Position numbers and translations under genes: made by a program. Below, piece by piece: positions 13,125-20,889 of a stretch of DNA of 35,570 nt. Below the pieces are notes generated by a model. The model was not told the DNA's origin, did not search any database, and was given only the letters and a program-made list of their open reading frames with translations. The stretch lies in assembly GCF_022803015.1 (NCBI RefSeq), contig NZ_JAFKON010000019.1, forward strand, positions 1 to 35,570, given 5' to 3'. This DNA is from Arthrobacter humicola. GTDB taxonomy: Bacteria > Actinomycetota > Actinomycetes > Actinomycetales > Micrococcaceae. How positions within the stretch are numbered: the first letter of the stretch is position 1; each line of letters starts with the position of its first letter.

Positions 13125-14765
13125 TTGGGTGTCCCGGTGAAGGCACCGGAGGTGGATACGCATGCGCTGCCTACGCTGGCCGACGTCGCCCGCTCGGCGG
13201 GCTCGGAAATCCTCAGCCTCGTGGAAATGCCGTCAGATGACCGGCAGATTGTCGCCGGCTCGGTTCTCTACGACTCGACGGCGCGGCCCGCCAAGTTCCC
13301 GGGTGCCGTTGCCCTGGCCATTGGTTTGTCCCTTTCCGGGAAGCGTCTGGGCGCGAAAGTGCGGGAACTCAGCGACGCCGGGTACGTGGCGGTCGTCTAC
13401 AAATCCAACGGCACCTCGGACGAAGTCCTGCGGGCAGCCGCGCGGGACAACGGGATGGCGCTTTTCCGGGCCTCCGACTCGGTGCCCTGGAACCAGCTCG
13501 CGGAGATCATGGACGCGGCAGTGGTCCCGCACCGGCAATCGGGACGGACCCTGGTGGACATCCGGCCCGGAGACCTGTTCGACCTCGCCAACACGGTGGC
13601 GGCCCAGGCCGGCGGTGCCATCGCGATCGCCGATCCCGAGCAAACAATCCTGGCGTACTCCACCCTCCCGGACCAGCCCATTGACGAGACGCGCCGGAGT
13701 TCCATCCTGAGCCTGCAGGTGCCGCATTCGGTGGAAACGGACAACGATTACCGCCGTGTCCATGCCGCCGCCGATGCGCTGGACGTGGCCACGCAGGATC
13801 CCTCGCTCCGGCGCACCGCCATCGCGATCCGGGCCGGCGACTCCGTTCTGGGCTCGCTCTGGCTCCTTGAACTGGCGGACCACCACAACGAGGACGCCAA
13901 CCGGATCCTGCGCGAAGCGGCCAACGTGGCCGCGCTCCACATCCTGCACAAACGGACCACTTACGTCTCGAACCTGACCCGCCAGATCGATCTGGTCCAG
14001 CCGCTGCTGTTCGATCCGAAACGCGCCGAACTGGCCGCCATCAGGCTCGGGATCTCGGCGCCGTCGATCCGGGTCGCGGCTCTGGGCGTCTGGCCGTCCG
14101 AGGCCATCGCGGCCGAAACGCTGCAGTCCCGCCTCCGGCTCTTCGACACCATCCGGACTGCCTGCGCCATCCGGCTGCCCTCGGCCGTCTGCGGGCTCTC
14201 GGACAACATCGTTTACATCGTCCTGCCCCAGACCACCGAAACCTCACGCCACTTCCAGCGCACCGCGCTTCTGAAAATTGTGCAGAATGCGCGCCGGCTG
14301 CTCGCACGCCCGGTCCTGGCCGCGCTCGGCGCCGCGGCGACGATTGACCGGCTCGAGGACTCCAGGGTCAACGCGGAACTGGTCCTGTCCGAACTTGTGC
14401 GCAACGTCGCGGAAGGGCGCATCGCCGCCGATTCCGATGACATCGTGGCCGACGACGACTCCCTGGGCTCGCGTCTGCTTCTGCGCCAGTTCGTCTCGGC
14501 CCTGACGGCCGCTGGCCAGCTGCCCGGATCGCACGCGCTGAATATCGCGGCGTACGACGAACAGCATAAGAAGTCCTTCGAGGAGACCATCTACGCCTAC
14601 CTCAGCTGCGGCGGAAACGCGATCGACGCCGCCAAGGCGCTGGACGTGCACGTCAACACGGTGCGGTACCGCCTGTCCCGGGTGGAGCCGCTCTTCGGCA
14701 TCGACCTCGACGACGCCGAAACGCGCCTCCTCGTGTGGCTGCAGTTGTGGGCACGGCACAACTAG
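13125..14765 (+). CDS. PucR-family transcriptional regulator
   Basis: This regulator of about 546 aa has the PucR architecture. The N-terminal PucR domain (about 20-135) reads DRQIVAGSVLYDSTARPAKF then AVALAIGLSLSG. A middle GAF/GGDEF-like sensory section follows (about 155-400; AAQAGGAIAIADPEQTILAY). The C-terminal HTH_30 domain (about 485-545) has ETIYAYLSCGGNAIDAAKAL then DVHVNTVRYRLSRVEPLFGI. Family members activate or repress purine, amino acid or alcohol catabolism genes in response to a metabolite. The start is uncertain: TTG 13125 and GTG 13137 are both possible and neither has a clear ribosome-binding site. It is divergent from the oxidase-ABC transporter run, which is its probable target. 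It ends tail-to-tail with the lipid kinase gene. Confidence 0.87.
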   Translation: MGVPVKAPEVDTHALPTLADVARSAGSEILSLVEMPSDDRQIVAGSVLYDSTARPAKFPGAVALAIGLSLSGKRLGAKVRELSDAGYVAVVYKSNGTSDEVLRAAARDNGMALFRASDSVPWNQLAEIMDAAVVPHRQSGRTLVDIRPGDLFDLANTVAAQAGGAIAIADPEQTILAYSTLPDQPIDETRRSSILSLQVPHSVETDNDYRRVHAAADALDVATQDPSLRRTAIAIRAGDSVLGSLWLLELADHHNEDANRILREAANVAALHILHKRTTYVSNLTRQIDLVQPLLFDPKRAELAAIRLGISAPSIRVAALGVWPSEAIAAETLQSRLRLFDTIRTACAIRLPSAVCGLSDNIVYIVLPQTTETSRHFQRTALLKIVQNARRLLARPVLAALGAAATIDRLEDSRVNAELVLSELVRNVAEGRIAADSDDIVADDDSLGSRLLLRQFVSALTAAGQLPGSHALNIAAYDEQHKKSFEETIYAYLSCGGNAIDAAKALDVHVNTVRYRLSRVEPLFGIDLDDAETRLLVWLQLWARHN

Positions 14766-14802
14766 TCGCCGTCATTCACGGGTCAGGCCAGATTTGCCGG
14801 GG

Positions 14803-16197
14803 CTACGATCCCCCGCCGGCGGGCGGAGCCGCGGGGGGAGCGGCGGACGACGGCGCAGACGGCGCAGGCGGTGCAGACACGTGCCGGCCCCACGCCAGCT
14901 CGCGGAGCCGGACCAGATCCAGCGCCGGTTGGGCTGGCGGGACGCCTGGACGGTTCCGCGGAACCAGTACCCGAAGTGCGCGGGGTTCGACGGTGCACCG
15001 TACCGGCGTGCTCATCAGCAGAGCCTCGCCGTCCACTCCGACGGGGATCTCGGGCACGTCGGCGTCGACCACCACCTCCGCCGCCGCGCGTTGGATCAGG
15101 CCGCGCTTCGTGGCACGGCGCAACAGGCCGACCGCTTCCCGCGTGCTGGCGGCGGAAATCGCCACCGCGCCGAGCACGCCGCGGTCCAGCCGGGTTCGCC
15201 GGCCCAGGCCGGCGAGGTCGTTGCTGCCGTACGGACCGTTGCTCACCAGCACCGCCTGCGGGCCGTCCACTGTCTCCGCGTCCGCCTGCGCCCGCAGCCG
15301 CGCACCCTTATCGCCCCTAATCAGGTCCGGAAGCATCTCCAGCACGGTACCGGCCTTGTCGTCCCGGTACGCAGGGCTCTGCACCACCTCGGCGTACACC
15401 CCGAAGGATGCGTTGTTGACGAAGGTGCGGCCGTTGATCTTGCCGAGGTCGACGTGAAGCTCCACCCCGTCCCGGAGGGCATCCAGGCAGCCTGTCGGGT
15501 CCTCGCGGTCCAGCCCGAGATCCAGGGCGAAATGGTTGCGCGTGCCGGCGCTGATCACCAGGAACGGAAGGTTGTGCTCGGCCGCAATGCCGGCGACCAG
15601 CGCCTGGGTTCCGTCCCCACCGGCGACGCCGAGCAGATCGGCCCCGCGTTCCACGGCCTGCCGGGCCAACGCGTCGACGTCCACCGGTCCCGGTCCCGCA
15701 AGAAGCGCCACCTCGGCGCCGAGTTCTTCCGCCTTCCGTTGGAGGTCGAACTTCACCACCTTGCCCCCGCCGGAACGCGGATTCATCACCAGGAAAGCAT
15801 GCTGCCAAGCAGGGGCGGTGTGCTCGGGCATGGCTTTGCCCTCACCCCTTTCCCGGAGCGCGGCACGGGCACAGACCAAGGCCACGAACGCCAGCGCAAT
15901 CGAGAGCACCATCTCCAATAGCAGACCCGCCTGGATGTGCAGGACCACCAGCACCAGCGGGGCCAATACCGCGAGCGCCAGCGCACACCAGCGCAGGACA
16001 CCGCGGCTGATGAGGAACCAGTAGATCGCAGCCACAGTCACTAACACGGCGCCGGCATCGATCATGACCAACGCGATGGTGCCTGCCAATCCCGCAGACA
16101 CCAAAGGGACAGCCACCGCCAAGAGAATCGCGGCGTAGGCCGCCCTCGCCCACCACCGCCGGGTCTGTGGGACCTCGTCGAAAGGGATGACAGTCAT
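14803..16197 (-). CDS. Diacylglycerol/lipid kinase family protein with N-terminal membrane domain
   Basis: This 464-aa protein has an N-terminal membrane part with about four hydrophobic helices (18-36, 41-62, 70-88, 92-112). A cytoplasmic DAGK catalytic domain follows. Its nucleotide-binding features are FLVMNPRSGGGKV (135-147), the hallmark GGDGT (193-197) and ISAGTRNHFALDLGL. The C-terminal lobe has VDGEALLMSTPV, and the last 35 residues are Pro/Ala-rich. Such enzymes phosphorylate diacylglycerol or related lipids; the helices would hold it at the membrane. AAGGAG lies 6-11 bases before ATG 16197. The gene ends 37 bases from the converging PucR-type gene, and the GC-rich 3' end (CCCGCCGGCGGG near 14812) is self-complementary, possibly aiding termination. 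Confidence 0.87.
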   Translation of the reverse strand: MTVIPFDEVPQTRRWWARAAYAAILLAVAVPLVSAGLAGTIALVMIDAGAVLVTVAAIYWFLISRGVLRWCALALAVLAPLVLVVLHIQAGLLLEMVLSIALAFVALVCARAALRERGEGKAMPEHTAPAWQHAFLVMNPRSGGGKVVKFDLQRKAEELGAEVALLAGPGPVDVDALARQAVERGADLLGVAGGDGTQALVAGIAAEHNLPFLVISAGTRNHFALDLGLDREDPTGCLDALRDGVELHVDLGKINGRTFVNNASFGVYAEVVQSPAYRDDKAGTVLEMLPDLIRGDKGARLRAQADAETVDGPQAVLVSNGPYGSNDLAGLGRRTRLDRGVLGAVAISAASTREAVGLLRRATKRGLIQRAAAEVVVDADVPEIPVGVDGEALLMSTPVRCTVEPRALRVLVPRNRPGVPPAQPALDLVRLRELAWGRHVSAPPAPSAPSSAAPPAAPPAGGGS

Positions 16198-16266
16198 GTC
16201 CTGCTCCTTGCGGTAATCCGGCCCCTGGAGTGGCTTCGACCGGTCTCGCCGCCTGCGGCTGGGCCG

Positions 16267-16602
16267 TCAGGTCTTGATTTTCGCCACGGTCATGAGGATC
16301 GCCGAGTCTTCCTCGGCCTCCAGGCTGTGCAGCCCGTCGGGCACGATCAGCAGATCACCGGACTTGCCCTGCCACGATTCGTTGCCGGCCCGCAGGCGCA
16401 CGCAGCCGCGGAGCACAAACACGGTCGCCTCGCCGGGGTTCTGGTGCTCGCTCAGCTGCGTCCCCGCCCTGAACGCCATGACGGTTTGCCGCAGGACTTT
16501 CTCATGCCCGCCAAACGCAGTGTCCGCGGCCCGTCCGCTGGGTGCCGCGACCGCTGCAGCCAGCTGCTGCCGGGCAAGGGCATCGAGCGATATCTTCTGC
16601 AT
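16267..16602 (-). CDS. Small cupin-domain protein
   Basis: This single-domain cupin has 111 aa. Cupin motif 1 appears as AGTQLSEHQNPGEATVFVLR G (46-66), in which the usual metal-binding His/Glu pattern is present as H53...E58. Motif 2 appears as GDLLIVPDGLHSLEAEEDS (82-100) with His92. Members of this group bind a metal or small ligand and often act as stress or quality-control proteins; no specific reaction can be given. The N-terminus (MQKISLDALARQQLAAAVAA) is a predicted amphipathic helix. It is a stand-alone gene between the lipid kinase and acylphosphatase genes on the same strand, and its upstream site AGGGTGG is modest. Confidence 0.85.
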   Translation of the reverse strand: MQKISLDALARQQLAAAVAAPSGRAADTAFGGHEKVLRQTVMAFRAGTQLSEHQNPGEATVFVLRGCVRLRAGNESWQGKSGDLLIVPDGLHSLEAEEDSAILMTVAKIKT

Positions 16603-16688
16603 GGGGCCACCCTACTCAGAAACCGGGCCCCTGCCGAGGGTCCTTCGCCCCGGACCGGCCACAATACCGGCACCGGAAAGCTGCAGCC

Positions 16689-17006
16689 CTAGTAGGCCAC
16701 GTCGAATCCGCCGAACTCCCCCGTCGCGGCCGAGACCGATTCTTCGACGTCCTCCACCCGGCCGGGCGCCTCCTGCGAGCGCAGCCAGCGCCGTAGCTCC
16801 AGCACAACGGACTGCGGCCCCTCGGCCACGATGCCCACGGAGCCGTCGGTGTTGTTCCGGACCGTGCCGCTGAGCCCCAGTTCCTCGGCCTTCCGGACCG
16901 TCCAGTAGCGGAAGCCGACCGCCTGGACCACACCGGACACCCGCGCGTTCAGCCGCACGGGCTCGCCGGAATCCGCCGGAAACTGCACAGGATGTTTGCC
17001 AGCCAT
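16689..17006 (-). CDS. acyP: Acylphosphatase
   Basis: This 105-aa enzyme hydrolyses carboxyl-phosphate bonds such as that of acetyl phosphate. The family fingerprint VSGVVQAVGFRYWTVRKAEE (23-42) contains the catalytic Arg33, and LSGTVRNNTDGSVGIVAEGP (46-65) contains the catalytic Asn51. The C-terminus ends in GGFDVAY, where the family usually has F-x-I/V-x-Y. I start it at ATG 17006 (MAGKHPVQF), which gives a length close to the family norm of 90-100; the longer upstream extension is not conserved in character. The first 18 residues are a short extra tail. It is a monocistronic minus-strand gene. Confidence 0.93.
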   Translation of the reverse strand: MAGKHPVQFPADSGEPVRLNARVSGVVQAVGFRYWTVRKAEELGLSGTVRNNTDGSVGIVAEGPQSVVLELRRWLRSQEAPGRVEDVEESVSAATGEFGGFDVAY

Positions 17007-17236
17007 GTTCCCAATGTAGCGCCCATCCGGGCGCCCGGTTTCGTCACGCAGGGTTGGGTTAGGCCGGCCCAGTCTCATCCGCCAGACACCAAGGGACCTT
17101 TGCCTCTTTCCCGGGGACGCCGTCCACGAAAGGGTGGCTACCGGCACTGCAGCGATTTGTCGAAGACCCGGCAACAGCACAAAGAAGTGCTCTTACCCTC
17201 CACCGGCGGTCACCACCGCTAGACAAGGACAAGACA

Positions 17237-17512
17237 ATGGCTGGACAGTTCGAAATCTTCACCGACGCGGAATCCAATGTACGGTTCCGGCTTCTCGCCG
17301 CCGACGGGACCGTGTTGGCGATTTCCACAGCATTCGACGACAAGCGCCAGGCGGCGGACGGCATCATGGCTGTGCGCGAGTGCGCCGGCACCGGGCTGAT
17401 CCGGGAGGTCAGCAGCAACCCGTGGACCGGGCAGCGCGGCGGCAGGAATGCCTCGCCGACACCTGCGGTCCGCGAACACCGTCACCGCCACCGGCACCTG
17501 CCCGCTGTCTAA
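17237..17512 (+). CDS. YegP-like DUF1508 domain protein
   Basis: The 91-aa product has one DUF1508 (YegP/UPF0339) repeat at residues 1-60: MAGQFEIFTDAESNVRFRLL, AADGTVLAISTAFDDKRQAA, then DGIMAVRECAG. The pattern F-E-[IV]-[FY]-x-D...R-[FW]-R-L-x-A-x-[DN]-G-x-[IV]-[IL]-A-x-S is the core of this small alpha/beta fold. The C-terminus is atypical, with a His/Arg-rich tail (VREHRHRHRHLPAV). Function is not established for the family. AAGGA lies about 9 bases upstream of ATG 17237. It stands alone, convergent with the lipoprotein pair at 17533. Confidence 0.85.
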   Translation: MAGQFEIFTDAESNVRFRLLAADGTVLAISTAFDDKRQAADGIMAVRECAGTGLIREVSSNPWTGQRGGRNASPTPAVREHRHRHRHLPAV

Positions 17513-17532
17513 CCCAGCGTCGTCTAACCCAG

Positions 17533-18441
17533 CTACTTCGCCGGTTCCGTCACGCTGCCCGTGGCCTCGCCGTTGCCCGCCGGACGCAGCGACGTGATCA
17601 TCCTCCGGACGTCCTGGTACTCCGCAGTGCTGGCGTAGAGCTTCGCCTTCTCCAGGTACGGCAGCCCGGGGTCCCCCGGCGTCGTGTTTTTCCCGGGGTC
17701 ATACGCCTGCCCGAACAGCGCGCCGCTGGGCGGCCAGAGGAAGAGCTGGAACATCGGACACGACGTAGGCCCGGTCTCCTCCGGCATCATGGTGATGCCA
17801 TACGACGCGTAGGTGGGCGGCGAAGCCTCCGCTGCACTGAAGTCACCCCGGGCCTCGAAGACGTAGCGCGGCGGGCTCTGGTCCGCCGCACCCGGTTCCG
17901 CGAGCGCCTGCATCGGCTGAGAATCGATGAGCAGGTAGGGCTGTTGATCGCCGCATTCGGCGCCCGTGACGATGTTCGTGCGCAGCGCGGCCATCTGCTT
18001 CCCGGCGGCGTTCACAACGTCCACGAACTCACCGCCCAGCGGCGCCTCCCCCGCAGGGTCCCGGATCTCCCACGCGGCCGGGTAGTCGAAACTCAGCGTC
18101 CCGTCCGACGTCGTGAACGTCTTCCAGCCGGACGACGACGGCGGGAGGTCCGACGTCGTCGGGGTTGCCGCCGCGGTGCTCCCCGGAGCCGTTCCCGATG
18201 CTGTGTCCGTGGCTGACTCCGACGGCGTGGTTCCCTGTGTCCCCTGCGAAGGATCTCCCGACTGGGTGCCTCCCGGCCGGGTAGCGCCGGCAGGCGGACC
18301 TGCGGACGTTGCCTCCGGCGCAGCACCGGATGTCGCAGGCGGCGCCGCCGGTGACCCGCAGCCGGCCAGCAGCAGGGCCGCGAGCACCAGCGCCGAAACA
18401 AATGGTGCCGGATCCGTAGCCGGTGTGAGCCGCCTCGCCAT
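17533..18441 (-). CDS. Putative lipoprotein, paralogue 1 of a tandem pair
   Basis: This 302-aa secreted lipoprotein has a signal peptide with lipobox LLLAGC (Cys28). A long disordered Pro/Ala/Thr/Ser-rich tether follows (about 30-105), then a globular domain (about 106-290). The domain starts GWKTFTTSDGTLSFDYPAAW and later has VVNAAGKQMAALRTNIVTGA ECG. It ends in TAEYQDVRRMITSLRPAGNG. The globular part aligns block by block with the adjacent gene product: D-G-x-L-x-F-D-[YH]-P-A-[AE]-W, N-A-x-G-K, L-[KR]-T-N-x-x-x-G-A-E-C, F-x-W-P-P-S-G-A, and Y-Q-D-[IV]-R-[KR]-M-I-T-S-L-R-P-A-G. I do not recognise a named family; the PsbP/LpqN-like "FDYPxxW" start is only suggestive. It starts 15 bases after its paralogue's stop, so they form an operon. 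Confidence 0.82.
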   Translation of the reverse strand: MARRLTPATDPAPFVSALVLAALLLAGCGSPAAPPATSGAAPEATSAGPPAGATRPGGTQSGDPSQGTQGTTPSESATDTASGTAPGSTAAATPTTSDLPPSSSGWKTFTTSDGTLSFDYPAAWEIRDPAGEAPLGGEFVDVVNAAGKQMAALRTNIVTGAECGDQQPYLLIDSQPMQALAEPGAADQSPPRYVFEARGDFSAAEASPPTYASYGITMMPEETGPTSCPMFQLFLWPPSGALFGQAYDPGKNTTPGDPGLPYLEKAKLYASTAEYQDVRRMITSLRPAGNGEATGSVTEPAK

Positions 18442-18456
18442 GAGCCCGGGCCGGCC

Positions 18457-19212
18457 CTACTGCCCCGCCGGACGCAGCGAGGTGATCATCTTCCTGATGT
18501 CCTGGTATTCGGAGGTCTCCAGGTAGGCCTCCGGGGTGTCGACAAAGGGCTCGTTGCCCGGGGTCGTGTCGAAGGGGTTATAAACGCCCCCGAACGACGC
18601 TCCGCTGGGCGGCCAGGTGAAGAACTGGAAGATCGGGCAGGCATCGGGGCCGGACGGCTTGGGCGCTGAGCTGATGCCGTAAGCCATGACGTTGGCTTTC
18701 GTGGGGTCCTTCTCGGCCGGATACAGCCGTAACTCAAAGATGAAGTGCGGCGTGACGCCCTGCTGGGCCAGGGCCGGAACCTGCACCAGATCGAGCACCT
18801 GGTAGGGGATCCGCTGCGTGCATTCCGCACCCGGGGCCACGTTGGTCTTTAAGGTGGCCAGCGACTTGCCGCCAGCGTTCAGGACCTCCAGGAACACGCC
18901 GCCGGGCGCGGCCTCGGCGCCGCGGTCCTTGACGGTCCACTCGGCGGGGTGATCGAACTCGAGCTTCCCGTCCGGGGTCTTGACGCTCTGCCAATCCGCC
19001 GCCGTCGGCGCCGGAGTGCCCGGCGCCGAGGGCGGCTCGGTGGGCGGGGTATCGGCGGCGCCGCTGCTGGCCGGCGCGGATGTCAGCGGGGGCACGGTGG
19101 GCATCGACGGCGACGTCGGACCCGGGCCCGCGGGCGCACCGCAGGAGCCGAGCAGCGCCGCAACCAAGAAGCCGGCCGACGCTGCCGTGCCGAACGCCGC
19201 GAGTCGACGCAT
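18457..19212 (-). CDS. Putative lipoprotein, paralogue 2 of a tandem pair
   Basis: This 251-aa product has an N-terminal signal (MRRLAAFGTAASAGFLVAAL LGSC) and lipidation expected at Cys24. A Pro/Thr/Ser-rich tether runs to about residue 70. The domain then starts at DWQSVKTPDGKLEFDHPAEW and contains VLNAGGKSLATLKTNVAPGA EC and FFTWPPSGASFGGVYNPF. It ends in TSEYQDIRKMITSLRPAGQ. The start is at ATG 19212, because GGGAGGGTG lies immediately upstream; the longer open frame beyond it is non-coding in character. It is the upstream gene of a two-gene operon with its paralogue, a local tandem duplication that has diverged. Surface location is expected; function is unknown. Confidence 0.82.
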   Translation of the reverse strand: MRRLAAFGTAASAGFLVAALLGSCGAPAGPGPTSPSMPTVPPLTSAPASSGAADTPPTEPPSAPGTPAPTAADWQSVKTPDGKLEFDHPAEWTVKDRGAEAAPGGVFLEVLNAGGKSLATLKTNVAPGAECTQRIPYQVLDLVQVPALAQQGVTPHFIFELRLYPAEKDPTKANVMAYGISSAPKPSGPDACPIFQFFTWPPSGASFGGVYNPFDTTPGNEPFVDTPEAYLETSEYQDIRKMITSLRPAGQ

Positions 19213-19488
19213 GTCACCCTCCCCCTGGGATTCAAGTGGTTCGACCATTCTGGAGCGTCCGTCAGCAAAATCAAGAGGCAAAAGTCCCGGAGTGGCGGGC
19301 CGAACTCTGTCCGGGTCCGCGGCCGGACTGCGTCCGGCCCGCGGTCGAACTGCGGTGGACTGCGCTGGCCCGCGCCGGAACCTGCCGAAGACCTGCCGTG
19401 CCCGCCGGCTCCTGCCGCGGCGTGAGGAGACCCACGTTGACATCCCGGCGATTTCAGTTGCCCGTGGAAGCTTGCTAGAGCTTAAGTA

Positions 19489-20742
19489 ATGCAAGAGTTC
19501 CTCACCCAAGCAATGCCGTTCCTGGCCATGGCCCTCGCCGTGGTTGCCGGGCTCGTCCTGTCCTGGCTGGTGCGCAAGATTGTGCTCCGGCTCAACCGCA
19601 GCAAGCCCGAACTGCGCGAGATCTCGCGCGTGGCCCGGCTGCCGTTGCGCTTGTCCCTGTGCCTGATCGCCGTCCGGATCGCGCTCGCCACCAGCGGCGG
19701 CGATCTCGAATGGCGCCACGGCCTGGACCATTTGCTGCTGATTGCGCTCATCGGTTCACTGGCCTGGCTGGCCATCGCCATGCTGCTCATCATCGAGGCA
19801 ATGGTGCTGACCCGGTACCGGGTGGATGTCGCGGACAACCGCCGCGCCCGGCGGCTGCGCACCCAGGTGATCCTGGCCCGGCGGATCGGCGTCGCACTGA
19901 TCGCCGTGGTGGCCCTGGGCAGCATGATGCTGACGTTCCCCGCGATCCAGGCGCTCGGCGCCGGGCTCCTGGCTTCCGCAGGCGTGATCTCGATTGTCGC
20001 GGGCCTCGCCGCGCAGACCTCGCTGGTCAACGTCTTCGCCGGCATCCAGCTCGCCTTCACGGACGCGATCCGGGTGGACGACGTGGTGGTGGTCCAGAAG
20101 GAATGGGGCCGGATCGAGGAGATCACCCTGACCTACGTGGTGGTCCACATCTGGGACGACCGCCGGCTGATCCTGCCTTCGACATACTTCACCACCACCC
20201 CCTTCGAGAACTGGACCCGGCGGCAGTCCGAGGTCATGGGCACCGTCGAGTTCGACCTCGACTGGCGCGCTCCCGTCGAGGCAATGCGCGGCGAGCTGAA
20301 GAAGGTCCTGGCCGATACGCCGCTGTGGGACAAGCGTGTGGGGATCCTGCAGATCACGGACGCCACCGCCGGCTTTGTCCGCGTGCGCATCCTGGTCAGC
20401 GCCGCGGACAGCGCCTCCCTGTTCGACCTCCGCTGCCTGATCCGCGAGGAACTGGTGCTGTTCCTGCAGCAGGACCACCCGACGGCGCTCCCCCACGTCC
20501 GCCTCGAATCGCTGCCGTCGGCGCTGGCGGCGTCCACTTCCGGCCACGCGTCCGACGTCGTCGTGGGGCCCAAGCGCCCCGGCAAGGCTACTGCTACGGC
20601 CGAGCACCACCGGCACCCGGATCCCCACGACTCCCAGCTGTTCACCGGATCCATCGAGGCGATCCAGCGCTCCAAGGCCTTCTCCGGACCGGGCGAGGAC
20701 GTCTTCGAGGACCGCGACAACGCCATCGCCTCGCAGAACTAG
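19489..20742 (+). CDS. MscS-family mechanosensitive ion channel
   Basis: This 417-aa membrane channel has four N-terminal hydrophobic segments (about 5-28, 52-70, 80-103, 125-150). The pore-lining helix and MscS core follow at about 158-205 (LGAGLLASAGVISIVAGLAA QTSLVNVFAG). The beta domain then reads AIRVDDVVVVQKEWGRIEEI and LPSTYFTTTPFENWTRRQSE, the standard "G.V..I.l....v...D.R....P...f" pattern. The C-terminal region is cytosolic and charged and extends beyond the classical channel. It would open under membrane tension during hypo-osmotic shock. There is no strong ribosome-binding site before ATG 19489. It is divergent from the lipoprotein pair and followed by a hairpin at 20809-20842. 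Confidence 0.9.
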   Translation: MQEFLTQAMPFLAMALAVVAGLVLSWLVRKIVLRLNRSKPELREISRVARLPLRLSLCLIAVRIALATSGGDLEWRHGLDHLLLIALIGSLAWLAIAMLLIIEAMVLTRYRVDVADNRRARRLRTQVILARRIGVALIAVVALGSMMLTFPAIQALGAGLLASAGVISIVAGLAAQTSLVNVFAGIQLAFTDAIRVDDVVVVQKEWGRIEEITLTYVVVHIWDDRRLILPSTYFTTTPFENWTRRQSEVMGTVEFDLDWRAPVEAMRGELKKVLADTPLWDKRVGILQITDATAGFVRVRILVSAADSASLFDLRCLIREELVLFLQQDHPTALPHVRLESLPSALAASTSGHASDVVVGPKRPGKATATAEHHRHPDPHDSQLFTGSIEAIQRSKAFSGPGEDVFEDRDNAIASQN

Positions 20743-20808
20743 CCGGGGACGGGCGGCTACGCCTGGACAGCACGACAGCACAGCCGGACCGGGCAGGTCT
20801 TCCCAGCC

Positions 20809-20842
20809 CCCGCCAACTGATCAATAATCAGACGTTGGCGGG
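20809..20842 (+). terminator. Hairpin between mscS-type gene and GH13 gene
   Basis: CCCGCCAAC (20809-20817) pairs perfectly with GTTGGCGGG (20834-20842), and an inner CTGAT/ATCAG pair (20817-20821, 20827-20831) can extend or compete with it. It lies 67 bases after the channel stop and 48 bases before the alpha-glucosidase start. There is no T-run, so besides termination it could be an operator for a sugar-responsive regulator of the downstream gene. Confidence 0.5.
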
Positions 20843-20889
20843 TCAGCAACGCGCTGCCCATTGTCTGCCGGACCAGCTGAGGAGTCCCC

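Noticed and set aside
14794..15921. 375-codon plus-strand open frame
   Set aside because: Antisense shadow of the lipid kinase gene, which has the GGDGT motif on the other strand.
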